Of a stretch of DNA of 64,000 bases, positions 35,079-42,762 are shown in pieces. Numbering within the stretch: position 1 is the first letter of the stretch; every line of letters starts with the position of its first letter. Both the position numbers and the translations under genes were made by a program. The notes below the pieces were generated by a model that did not search any database, was not told where the DNA came from, and worked only from the letters and a program-made list of their open reading frames with translations. This stretch comes from Microlunatus parietis (GTDB taxonomy: Bacteria > Actinomycetota > Actinomycetes > Propionibacteriales > Propionibacteriaceae): contig NZ_JACCBU010000001.1 in assembly GCF_013407955.1 (NCBI RefSeq), forward strand, positions 4,898,001-4,962,000, given 5' to 3'.

Positions 35079-36269
35079 ATGGACGAGACGCTGCCGTCGT
35101 TCCCGCTGGCCCGCCGGTCGGCCTTCGACCCGCCGGCCGAGTACAGCGCCGCGGAGAAGGTGCAGAAGGTCCGGCTCTACGACGGCCGGAGCGCCTGGCT
35201 GGTGGTCGGGTACGACGAGGTGCGCGAGGTGCTGTCCCACCCGGCGGTGAGCGCGGACCGGCGACGTGAGGCGTTCCCGTTCTCCAGCCCGAGCCGGGAG
35301 GCGCTGGAGCGGGCCGACCCGTCGTTCGTCACGTTCGACGGTCCCGATCATGCCCGGATCCGGCGCGTGTTCACCCGCTACTTCGCGGTCCGCCGGATCC
35401 AGGCGCTGCGCCCGGTGGTCCGCGGCATCGTCGACGACCTGATCGACGAGCTCCTGGCGTCCGGTCCGCCGGCCGACTTCGTCCGGAGCTTCGCGGCCGA
35501 GGTGCCGGCCCGCACCATCTGTCATTTTCTCGGGCTGCCGCTGGCGGAGCGGGGGATCTTCCAGGAACTGGACGCCCGGCGCAACCTGCTGGCCACGGCG
35601 CCCGGCGACGTCCGAAGCGCCACCGGGCTGATGCTGGACCTGACGAAACGGTTGATCGAGAGCAAGCGCACCGACCCGGGCGACGACCTGGTGTCCGAAC
35701 TCGTGCACGGCGAAGCTGCCGAGGTGCTGACGCCGGAGGAGTTGCTGCACGCGCTCCGGTTGGTGATCACCGCGGGTCACGAGACGACGTCGAACATGAT
35801 CAGCCTCGGCCTGGTGACGCTGCTCCGGCACCATGATCAGTGGCAGGACTTGATCATGGAACCGGCGCTGGTCCCAGGCGCGGTCGAGGAACTGCTCCGG
35901 TACGTCAGCATCTTCCACATCTCGCCGACCCGGCTGGCCGTGGAGTCGTTCCAGCTCGGCGGCACTCGGATCGAGGCCGGCGACGGGCTGATCCCGGTCA
36001 GCGCGGGGGCCAACCGGGACCCGGACGCGTTCGCCGACCCGGACCGGTTCGACATCCGCCGCGGCACCCGGCATCACGTCGCGTTCGGGCACGGCATCCA
36101 CCACTGCCTGGGCCAGTCGCTGGCCCGGCTGGAACTGGTCGTGGTGCTGGAGCAGCTGATCAGCCGGTTGCCCGGCCTCCGGCTCGCCGTACCGCCGGAG
36201 GAGCTGCGGGTCAGCGAGTATTCGTTCCTGAAGCTGGAGGAACTTCCGGTCAGCTGGAGCACGACCTGA
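35079..36269 (+). CDS. Cytochrome P450
   Basis: Soluble bacterial P450 of 396 residues. The I-helix oxygen-binding motif is AGHETTSN, the K-helix ExxR motif is EELLR, and the heme-binding loop is FGHGIHHCLGQ with the iron ligand Cys343. It hydroxylates a small molecule using ferredoxin; no ferredoxin or reductase is encoded beside it. Co-transcription with a 2-hydroxyacid dehydrogenase hints at a two-step oxidation of an acid, or at a small secondary-metabolite tailoring pair. Substrate unknown. Confidence 0.93.
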   Translation: MDETLPSFPLARRSAFDPPAEYSAAEKVQKVRLYDGRSAWLVVGYDEVREVLSHPAVSADRRREAFPFSSPSREALERADPSFVTFDGPDHARIRRVFTRYFAVRRIQALRPVVRGIVDDLIDELLASGPPADFVRSFAAEVPARTICHFLGLPLAERGIFQELDARRNLLATAPGDVRSATGLMLDLTKRLIESKRTDPGDDLVSELVHGEAAEVLTPEELLHALRLVITAGHETTSNMISLGLVTLLRHHDQWQDLIMEPALVPGAVEELLRYVSIFHISPTRLAVESFQLGGTRIEAGDGLIPVSAGANRDPDAFADPDRFDIRRGTRHHVAFGHGIHHCLGQSLARLELVVVLEQLISRLPGLRLAVPPEELRVSEYSFLKLEELPVSWSTT

Positions 36270-36292
36270 CTCGCGACACTAGGCTGACGGCA

Positions 36293-36853
36293 GTGCCCGA
36301 GATCTTCGATTTCACGACCTTTCCGACGCTGACCAGCGAGCGGCTGGTGCTGCGCGCGCCGGAGCCGGACGACGCCGCCGACCTGTTCGTGTGGCGCAGC
36401 GATCCGGTGGTCCAGCGCTACAACTCCGAGCCGATGCGGGAGGTGGCCGAAGCGGCCGCCCTGATCGCCGAGTTGCGCCGTGAGTACGCGGACCGGCGCG
36501 CGATCCATTGGCTGGTCACGCTCCGCGACGATGATCGGCCGGTCGGACTCTTCGGCTACGTCGGCTGGGCGCCGGGGCACCATCGCGCCGACGTCGGGTA
36601 CGACCTGCGCCGAGACCACTGGGGACGCGGAATCGCCACCGAGGCGCTCGACCTGCTGCTCCGGTTCGGGTTCGACCGGATGGACCTCAACCGGGTCGAG
36701 GCCCAGACGATCGCGGACAACCACGAGTCGGTACGCCTGCTGGAGCGACTCGGGTTCCGGCGCGACGGGTTGCGGCGCTCGTACTCGCTGGAAGAGGACG
36801 GCACCTATCACGACGGGGCGATCTACGGCCTGCTCCGACATGAGTACCGGTGA
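36293..36853 (+). CDS. GNAT acetyltransferase, RimJ/RimL type
   Basis: Protein of 186 residues. It begins LTSERLVLRAPEPDDAADLF, typical of the RimJ/RimL group, and has the acetyl-CoA loop RDHWGRGIATEAL and the terminal NHESVRLLERLGFRRDGL. It may acetylate a protein N-terminus or a small amine. GTG at 36293 is chosen because longer reading frames run back into the P450 gene. It follows the P450 gene by 23 bp. Confidence 0.85.
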   Translation: MPEIFDFTTFPTLTSERLVLRAPEPDDAADLFVWRSDPVVQRYNSEPMREVAEAAALIAELRREYADRRAIHWLVTLRDDDRPVGLFGYVGWAPGHHRADVGYDLRRDHWGRGIATEALDLLLRFGFDRMDLNRVEAQTIADNHESVRLLERLGFRRDGLRRSYSLEEDGTYHDGAIYGLLRHEYR

Positions 36854-36914
36854 GCGCGGCGGACCGGTCCCAGCCCGTTACAGTGAAGCGACGTGACAGA
36901 AGGGTGAGGCAGTC

Positions 36915-38102
36915 GTGAACACAGCGGGGACTCCGGCGACCTTGGTGGTGGACGGGCACAACGATCTGGTCTGGGAGATGCGGAAGCGGGCGTACGACTT
37001 CGACCGCGTCGACGTCGCGATCGACCAGCCGGAGCTGCAGACCGACCTGCCGCGGCTGCGGCGCGGGGCGGTCGGCGGCCAGTTCTGGTCGGTCTACGTG
37101 CCGAGCACCCTCGGCGTCGGGGAGGCGGTGCCCGCGACGCTGGAGCAGATCGACGGGGCGCACGCCATGATCGAGCGGTACGCCGACGACCTCGTCCTGG
37201 TGACCAGCGCGGCCGAACTGGACGCGGCGCTGTCCGACGGGACCCGGGTCGCCAGCCTGCTCGGCGCCGAGGGCGGCCACTCGATCGACAACTCGCTGGG
37301 CGTGCTGCGCTGCCTCTACCGGCTCGGTGTGCGGTATCTGACGCTGACCCACAACGACAACACCGACTGGGCCGACTCGGCCACCGACGAGCCGAAGGCG
37401 GGCGGACTGACCGAGTTCGGCCGCGAGGTGGTCCGGGAGATGAACCGGCTCGGCATGCTGGTCGACCTCTCCCACGTGGCACCGGCGACGATGCACGCCG
37501 CGCTGGACGTGTCGGCCGCGCCGGTGATCTTCTCGCACTCCTCGGCCCGCGCCGTCTGTGATCATCCGCGGAACGTGCCGGACGACGTGCTGGCCCGGCT
37601 GGCCGAGAACGGCGGCACCTGCATGATCACGTTCGTACCGCCGTTCGTCAGCCCGGAGGTCCGGGCCTGGTCGGTCGCTCTGCAGCAGCGCGCCGAGGCG
37701 GCCGGGGTCACCGGCGACGATCCGGACGCCCGGGCCGAGTTGATCAAGGAGGTCGGCCCGGTGCCGGTCGCCGACCTGGCCGACGTGGTGGCCCATTGCG
37801 AGCACGTACGTGAGGTGGCCGGCATCGACCACGTCGGGCTCGGCGGCGACTTCGACGGGATCACCTCGGTACCGACCGGGCTGGAGGACGTCTCCTGCTA
37901 CCCGGCCCTGCTGGCGGCGCTGGCCGACCGGGGCTGGACGGCGGACGACCTGGCCAAGCTCGGCCACCGCAACGTGGTCCGCAGCTTCGCCGGTGCGGAG
38001 GCGGTCGCCGCCGAACTCCAGCAGAAGTCCGGGCCGTCGCTGGCCCGGATCGCCGACCTGGACGGGACCGCCGCCGTCGACTCGGACGGGTTGGGCGCGT
38101 GA
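36915..38102 (+). CDS. Membrane dipeptidase (peptidase family M19)
   Basis: Zinc dipeptidase of 395 residues, of the renal dipeptidase family. The metal-binding DGHNDL motif (HxD) is near the N-terminus; later ligands lie in LVDLSHVAPATM and FSHSSARAVCDHPRN, and GLGGDFDG is the conserved late acidic segment. It cleaves dipeptides, including D-amino-acid-containing ones. No signal peptide is seen, so it is cytosolic. GTG at 36915 follows AGGGTGAGG. It starts an operon with cutC, DUF4031 and LD-carboxypeptidase genes; peptidoglycan peptide recycling is a reasonable role. Confidence 0.9.
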   Translation: MNTAGTPATLVVDGHNDLVWEMRKRAYDFDRVDVAIDQPELQTDLPRLRRGAVGGQFWSVYVPSTLGVGEAVPATLEQIDGAHAMIERYADDLVLVTSAAELDAALSDGTRVASLLGAEGGHSIDNSLGVLRCLYRLGVRYLTLTHNDNTDWADSATDEPKAGGLTEFGREVVREMNRLGMLVDLSHVAPATMHAALDVSAAPVIFSHSSARAVCDHPRNVPDDVLARLAENGGTCMITFVPPFVSPEVRAWSVALQQRAEAAGVTGDDPDARAELIKEVGPVPVADLADVVAHCEHVREVAGIDHVGLGGDFDGITSVPTGLEDVSCYPALLAALADRGWTADDLAKLGHRNVVRSFAGAEAVAAELQQKSGPSLARIADLDGTAAVDSDGLGA

Positions 38103-38809
38103 CCGGTCTGCTCGAGGTGATCGCGCTGCACGTCGCGGACGCGAAGCGGGCCACCGATGGCGGCGCCGACCGGATCGAACTGGTCGGCACGATGGACGAC
38201 GACGGCCTGTCGCCGGAGCCGGCGCTGGTCGGCCAGGTGCTCCGGGCGACCACGCTGCCGGTGCGGGTGATGCTCCGGCTGCGCGGCGGGTTCGCCACCG
38301 ACGCCGCCGAGATCGTACGGCTCAAGGGGTTGCTTCGCACCTATCGTGATCTTGGTGCGGACGGAGTCGTGGTCGGCTTCCTGAACGCGGACACCGAGGT
38401 CGACCTGCCGGTGATGCGGGAGGTGCTCGGCGAGATCGATTTCGGCTGGACCTTCCACCGGGCGATCGATTCCTGCATCTGGACCGACCGGGCCTGGCGG
38501 GCGCTGCGCGATCTGCCGAAGCTTGATCAGGTGCTCACCGCCGGGTCGGCCCGGACCGTTGCGGAAGGACTGGACGAGCTCGTGGCGCGGGCCCGCCAGG
38601 ACCCGTTCGCCCGGAAGTTGATCATGGCCGGCGGCGGACTGCAGGCCGAACACGTACCGTGGCTGGCCCGGGCCGGGGTGACGGCGTTCCACGTCGGCTC
38701 GTCGGTGCGGCCGACCGGGTCCTGGAAGGCCTACATCGATCCGGAACTGGTCGCCACCTGGCGGCGGCTCGTCGACGACGCGACCAGCCGGGCACCGCAG
38801 CGATCATGA
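38099..38809 (+). CDS. cutC: CutC family protein
   Basis: TIM-barrel protein of 236 residues. The N-terminus LLEVIALHVADAKRATDGGADRIELVG and later DGVVVGFLNADTEVD, FHRAID and TAGSARTV are CutC hallmarks. CutC was first described as a copper-homeostasis factor in E. coli, but the enzymatic role is not settled. Its GTG overlaps the dipeptidase stop and its TGA overlaps the DUF4031 ATG, so all three are translationally coupled. Confidence 0.9.
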   Translation: MTGLLEVIALHVADAKRATDGGADRIELVGTMDDDGLSPEPALVGQVLRATTLPVRVMLRLRGGFATDAAEIVRLKGLLRTYRDLGADGVVVGFLNADTEVDLPVMREVLGEIDFGWTFHRAIDSCIWTDRAWRALRDLPKLDQVLTAGSARTVAEGLDELVARARQDPFARKLIMAGGGLQAEHVPWLARAGVTAFHVGSSVRPTGSWKAYIDPELVATWRRLVDDATSRAPQRS

Positions 38810-39063
38810 TCTACGTCGATCCGCCCGAATGGCCCGGCCACGGACGGCTCTGGTCGCACCTGATCAGCGACGAGTCGTTCGAGGAGCTGCACGCCTTCGC
38901 GGAACGGGTCGGCATCCCGCGGCAGGCCTTCGAACGTGATCACTACGACGTGATCGCCGACCGGTATCCGTCGGTGATCGAGGCCGGCGCCCAGCCGGTG
39001 AGCACCAGGCGGATCGTCGAACTGCTGCAGCAATCCGGCCTGCGCCGACGGAAGGGATCGTAA
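38806..39063 (+). CDS. DUF4031 protein
   Basis: Small cytosolic protein of 85 residues. It starts MIYVDPPEWPGHGRLWSHLISD and has the conserved central FAERVGIPRQAFERDHYDV segment of DUF4031. Function unknown; members often lie beside metabolic genes. ATGA overlap with cutC and an abutting start with the LD-carboxypeptidase gene place it firmly in this operon. Confidence 0.85.
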   Translation: MIYVDPPEWPGHGRLWSHLISDESFEELHAFAERVGIPRQAFERDHYDVIADRYPSVIEAGAQPVSTRRIVELLQQSGLRRRKGS

Positions 39064-39987
39064 ATGTTCGAGGTGTCGCCCGGTGGGCGTCGTTGGCCCG
39101 AGCCGCTGAAGCCGGGTTCGGTGGTCGCCGTGATCGCCCCGGCCGGACCGCTGCGGGCCGAACGGCTGCAGCGCGGCGTCGACCTGTTGCGGGCCTGGGA
39201 CCTGGAGCCGAGGCTCGGTCCGAACACCTCGACCGTCCATGATCAACTCGACTATCTGTCCGCGGGCGACAAGGAACGGGCTGAGGAGTTGACCGCGGCC
39301 TGGTGTGATCCCGAGGTGGCGGCCGTCTGGGCCGGTCGCGGCGGGTACGGGGCCCAGCGGATGATCGACCTGATCGACTTCGACGCCCTCCGAGAAGCCG
39401 GGCCGAAGCACTTCCTCGGCTTCTCCGACATCACCGCGCTGCACGCCCGGATCGGCCGGGAGCTGGACCAGGTCACGCTGCATTCGCCCGCGGTGGCGGC
39501 CGCCGTCGCCCAGCTGGACGACCTGCCGTCGGTGGACCAGCTGCGCCGGATGATCTTCGACCGCCCTGGTCCCGGCACCGAGCTCGCGACCGGCACGACA
39601 CTGGTGCCCGGAACCGGAAGCGGCCTGCTGATCGGCGGCAACCTGTCCCTGGTCGCCAGCGGGATCGGCGTCGACCCGGCGCCCGACCGGCCGAGCATCC
39701 TCTTCCTCGAGGACGTCGACGAGGAGGGCTACCGGGTGGACCGGATGCTCACCCACCTGGCCCGCTCCGGCTGGCTCGCTTCCGTGGTCGGGGTGGTGAT
39801 CGGCCAGTTCACCGAGACCGACCACGAAGATCAACTTCTGCGGGTGTTCACCGACCGGCTCGGCGGGCTCGGCGTCCCGGTGATCACCGGAGTCGAGGCC
39901 GGCCACGCCGCCCGCAACCTGACCCTGCCGCTGGGCGCCGAGGTCACCCTGACCGCCGCCCCGGACGGTGCATCGCTCACCCTCTGA
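39064..39987 (+). CDS. Muramoyltetrapeptide (LD-)carboxypeptidase, S66 family
   Basis: Serine peptidase of 307 residues related to LdcA/MccF. The nucleophile Ser121 lies in HFLGFSDITAL; the Glu/His pair is expected in FLEDVDEEGYRVDRML and GVEAGHAARNLTLPLG. It removes the terminal D-residue from muropeptide tetrapeptides; some relatives cleave the antibiotic microcin C instead. Its place after a dipeptidase supports cell-wall peptide recycling. Confidence 0.88.
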   Translation: MFEVSPGGRRWPEPLKPGSVVAVIAPAGPLRAERLQRGVDLLRAWDLEPRLGPNTSTVHDQLDYLSAGDKERAEELTAAWCDPEVAAVWAGRGGYGAQRMIDLIDFDALREAGPKHFLGFSDITALHARIGRELDQVTLHSPAVAAAVAQLDDLPSVDQLRRMIFDRPGPGTELATGTTLVPGTGSGLLIGGNLSLVASGIGVDPAPDRPSILFLEDVDEEGYRVDRMLTHLARSGWLASVVGVVIGQFTETDHEDQLLRVFTDRLGGLGVPVITGVEAGHAARNLTLPLGAEVTLTAAPDGASLTL

Positions 39988-40018
39988 CGCAATGGGCGCG
40001 CCGCCCGGGAGCCCCGCA

Positions 40019-40092
40019 GTTTTTCACGTTACGTGAAAAACTGGCACTTTACGCGAGAAGTTTCTCTGGTATTGCGCCAAGAAGTGTGGGGA
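40019..40092 (+). repeat. Hairpin-bearing repeat element, copy 2
   Basis: Begins with the same perfect 23-bp palindrome as copy 1 (arms GTTTTTCACGT at 40019-40029 and its complement at 40031-40041), then TGGCACTTTAC and onward, aligning without gaps with the reverse complement of 15005-15080. The second stem has several mismatches here, so this copy is partly decayed. Confidence 0.8.
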
Positions 40093-40396
40093 AGTGGACG
40101 GCGCTCGGGGCTGCCGAGGCACTCTCGACGTTCCTCGCCGAGTCGATGCCCCAAGGGTGGCTCGGGGGCGAAGGGGCACTTGGTCCGGTCAAGACCGGCC
40201 GGGTCGCCGTTCCAGCCGTGGCCGCGCTCCGGTCCGGGTCCGGCCTGTCGGCGCGCTGCCCGACGATCGCGCCGGCCCGGCAGCGTGGAACCCACGTGGA
40301 GCAGACCCGGCTGGGATCTCCACCCTGAACCTTCGACGCGGACGACCTGCCCTTCCTGCCCGCCCGGTCATCGCGGCCTGCCACGATCGCCGAGTT

Positions 40397-40412
40397 TGTG
40401 AATGTGATCACA
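40397..40412. promoter_or_regulatory. CRP/GlxR-type binding site
   Basis: TGTGAATGTGATCACA is a perfect match to TGTGA-N6-TCACA. It lies 115 bp before the nucleotidyltransferase start at 40528, suggesting control by a cAMP-responsive Crp/Fnr-family regulator. Confidence 0.65.
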
Positions 40413-40527
40413 ATCGCTAGCTTCGGCGGTTCGGGTCGTGTGACGATCGAGGCGGCCGGAGTACCGGTTCTCTGGCCGGCCCGGTGGTCGACCGATGACG
40501 TACATCCATGCGGAGGTGGAGTTGATC

Positions 40528-41346
40528 ATGAGCCCCGAGGAAGCCTTGCGGCCGCTGCCGGAGCCGTACCATCGGCACTTCGCCAGAATTCTCGAGGTCG
40601 TGGAATCGGACCGGCGGATCCGCGGGCTGTGGTTGTCCGGGTCGCTGGCTCGTGGCACGGCCGATGCCGGCTCCGATCTCGATCTGGTGCTGGCGGTCGC
40701 CGACGAGGAGTTCGACGCGTTCGTCGAGGGGTGGCGGGACTGGCTGGCCCGGATCACGCCGACGCTGGTCGCCAAGGCGATCCCGAACTCGAAGCTGGTC
40801 TTCTACGCGCTGGCCGAGGACATCTGCCGGATCGACGCGGTGATCGAGCCGGTCAGCAAGGTGGCGACCTCCGGGCATCGGACCCGGGTCGCGGTGATCG
40901 ACCGGGACGGGCTGCACGCGACGCTGCCGGCGGCCGAGCCCGGTCCGGGTCCCGATCTGACCAAGATCAATCTGCTGATCGAGGAGTTCTGGCGGATCCA
41001 GTCGATCTTCCCGGCCATGATCAACGACCGGAAGGATCTGCTCTGCGCGCTGTCCGGGGTGCAGGCCTCCGGCACCATGCTGTACGACCTGTTCGTCGAG
41101 ACCAACCAGCCGCTGCCGCCGATGGGGGTCAAGCAGTTCGCCGCCCGGCTGCAGCCCGACCAGTCGGCCGTGCTGCTGGGTCTGCCGGCCGTGGCTCCCG
41201 AGCGCGACCTGTTGATCAAGGCCGACCTGGCGGTCTGCGAGGCGATGGCGACCGCCGGCCGGGCCGCCGCCGAGCGGGTCGGCGCCGAGTATCCGGAGCG
41301 GATCGCGAGCGCCGTACGGGCTCATCACCGGGCCACCCTGACCTGA
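40528..41346 (+). CDS. Nucleotidyltransferase (aminoglycoside adenylyltransferase-like)
   Basis: Protein of 272 residues of the DNA-polymerase-beta-like nucleotidyltransferase fold. The signature GSLARGTADAGSDLDLVL (GS...G...SDxD) near residue 45 supplies the two metal-binding aspartates; a third is expected in CRIDAVIE. The helical C-terminal domain resembles aminoglycoside adenylyltransferases, which inactivate drugs with ATP, but the true substrate is not known. ATG at 40528 has a GGAGGTGGAG ribosome site. The 23-bp tandem array begins five bases after its stop. Confidence 0.82.
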   Translation: MSPEEALRPLPEPYHRHFARILEVVESDRRIRGLWLSGSLARGTADAGSDLDLVLAVADEEFDAFVEGWRDWLARITPTLVAKAIPNSKLVFYALAEDICRIDAVIEPVSKVATSGHRTRVAVIDRDGLHATLPAAEPGPGPDLTKINLLIEEFWRIQSIFPAMINDRKDLLCALSGVQASGTMLYDLFVETNQPLPPMGVKQFAARLQPDQSAVLLGLPAVAPERDLLIKADLAVCEAMATAGRAAAERVGAEYPERIASAVRAHHRATLT

Positions 41347-41350
41347 CCGG

Positions 41351-41481
41351 AAGGTGGCCACGGCGCCACGGCCCAGGCCAGGTGGCCACCCGACCTGCGG
41401 CCAGGTGACCACCTGACCTGCGGCCAGATGACCACGGAGCTGGCGACCAAATGACCACGAGAATAGCGGCCAGATGACCAC
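41351..41481 (+). repeat. 23-bp tandem repeat array (five phased copies)
   Basis: The motif CAG(A/G)TG(A/G)CCAC recurs at 41379, 41402, 41425, 41448 (CAAATGACCAC) and 41471, spaced exactly 23 bp; a sixth partial copy at 41351-41361 is spaced 28 bp. Spacers often read (C)TG(A/G)CCTGCGGC or end in GCGGC. The array fills the space between two genes and lies directly before the DUF4143 ATPase start at 41500. Confidence 0.9.
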
Positions 41482-41499
41482 GACGGGCATACTGGGCCC

Positions 41500-42759
41500 A
41501 TGGTGAGAGCAATGGGCGACCTGCGGCCACGGCATGCACAATCCGTCGTGGAAGAGGCATGGGAGGACACCCGGGTCGTCCTGGTCAACGGCGCGCGCCA
41601 GGTTGGAAAGAGCACTCTGACCAGGCTTGTTGTGGCTGGGCGCGATCCGGAGCCGGTGCTGCGGCTGTTGGATGATCCGGCCGTGCTCCGGTCTGCGCAG
41701 ACTGATCCCGGCAGCTTCGTCGAGCACGACGGGCTGCTGGTCGTCGATGAGATCCAGCTGGCGCCGGAGCTGTTGAGCTCGATCAAGCTGGAAGTGGACC
41801 TCGATCCTCGCCCGGGTCGGTATCTGCTGACCGGCTCATCGCGGCTGCTGGCTCTCCGTGACCTTCCGGATGCCCTGCCGGGTCGGATGGAATCCGTGGA
41901 ACTCTGGCCGTTCTCGCAGGGGGAGATCGACGGCGGACCGGACCGGTTCGTCGACGCCGCATTCCAGCACGGGCCAGGACTCGCGTTCAGTTCGAGGCTT
42001 CGTCGGCGCGACTACCTGGATCGTGCGGCCGCGGGTGGATTTCCGGAGGCGATCCGGCGAACTTCTCGACGCCGGGCGGCATTCTTCGACAGCTATCTGG
42101 CCACGCTGATCGAGCGTGACGTCCTGCAACTCGCGACGATCGAGCGTCATAGCGAGTTGATCAAGTTGCTGAGCCTGCTGGCGGGACGGATCAGCGGTCT
42201 CTATGTCCCTGCCGCGATCGCCAAGCAGTCCGGTCTGCCTCGCACAACGTTGATCAGGTACGTCGAGCTGCTGGCCGCGGTGTTCTTGATCAAACTCATA
42301 CCGGCCTGGTCGCCCGGATCCACGGGCCGGGCCATCGGAACACCCAAGCTCGCCTTTGTCGACTCGGGGATCGCGAGCAGCTTGATCGGTCAGGATTCGG
42401 CTCGGCTCGGCGAGCCGGGCGGCGCCTCCGGACCCGTCCTCGAGAACTTCGTCGCGATGGAGATCGCCCGTCAGCTCACCTGGAACGACGTCCGGGCTCG
42501 CCAGTTCCACTTCCGGACCAAGGACAAGGTCGAGGTGGATGTCGTGCTCGAGACTCCGGACGGTCGGTTGATCGGGATCGAGGTCAAGGCCGGGACAGCG
42601 GTGCGCTCCGAAGACCTGTCCGGGCTCCGCGCGCTCGAGCGGCTCGCCGGCGACCGTTTCGTCGCCGGCTACATCCTGTACACGGGGCAACAAACTCTGC
42701 CGTTCGGTCCTCGGATCCGGGCACTGCCGATCGAGGCCCTGTGGAGGTCGGCTCCCTGA
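41500..42759 (+). CDS. AAA+ ATPase with DUF4143 domain
   Basis: Protein of 419 residues. Walker A is NGARQVGKST near residue 30, Walker B is LLVVDEIQ near residue 85, and the sensor region is LLTGSSRLL. The C-terminal part is the DUF4143 domain and contains a nuclease-like PD-(D/E)xK pattern: VEVDVVLE then IGIEVKAGTA. These ATPases are widespread, often acquired by transfer, and their role is not known. Codon use is less GC3-biased than in neighbours (many T-ending codons), which fits acquisition. Preceded by the 23-bp array. Confidence 0.87.
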   Translation: MVRAMGDLRPRHAQSVVEEAWEDTRVVLVNGARQVGKSTLTRLVVAGRDPEPVLRLLDDPAVLRSAQTDPGSFVEHDGLLVVDEIQLAPELLSSIKLEVDLDPRPGRYLLTGSSRLLALRDLPDALPGRMESVELWPFSQGEIDGGPDRFVDAAFQHGPGLAFSSRLRRRDYLDRAAAGGFPEAIRRTSRRRAAFFDSYLATLIERDVLQLATIERHSELIKLLSLLAGRISGLYVPAAIAKQSGLPRTTLIRYVELLAAVFLIKLIPAWSPGSTGRAIGTPKLAFVDSGIASSLIGQDSARLGEPGGASGPVLENFVAMEIARQLTWNDVRARQFHFRTKDKVEVDVVLETPDGRLIGIEVKAGTAVRSEDLSGLRALERLAGDRFVAGYILYTGQQTLPFGPRIRALPIEALWRSAP

Positions 42760-42762
42760 AAG

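Larger units (their letters stand above)
39988..40527. other. Intergenic region with hairpin repeat and CRP-like site
   Basis: 540 bp with no gene that I can support. It contains the second hairpin-bearing repeat (40019-40092) and a perfect CRP/GlxR-type site (40397-40412). Short frames in 40033-40411 have poor composition and no ribosome site. Confidence 0.6.

Noticed and set aside
40033..40420. Small proteins encoded downstream of the second hairpin repeat
   Set aside because: Several overlapping frames exist, but none has a ribosome site. The peptide shared with the minus strand at copy 1 only reflects ungapped DNA similarity of the repeat.
41351..41481. CRISPR array
   Set aside because: The repeat period is 23 bp with only 12-base gaps between short motifs, spacers are similar to each other, and there are no cas genes.
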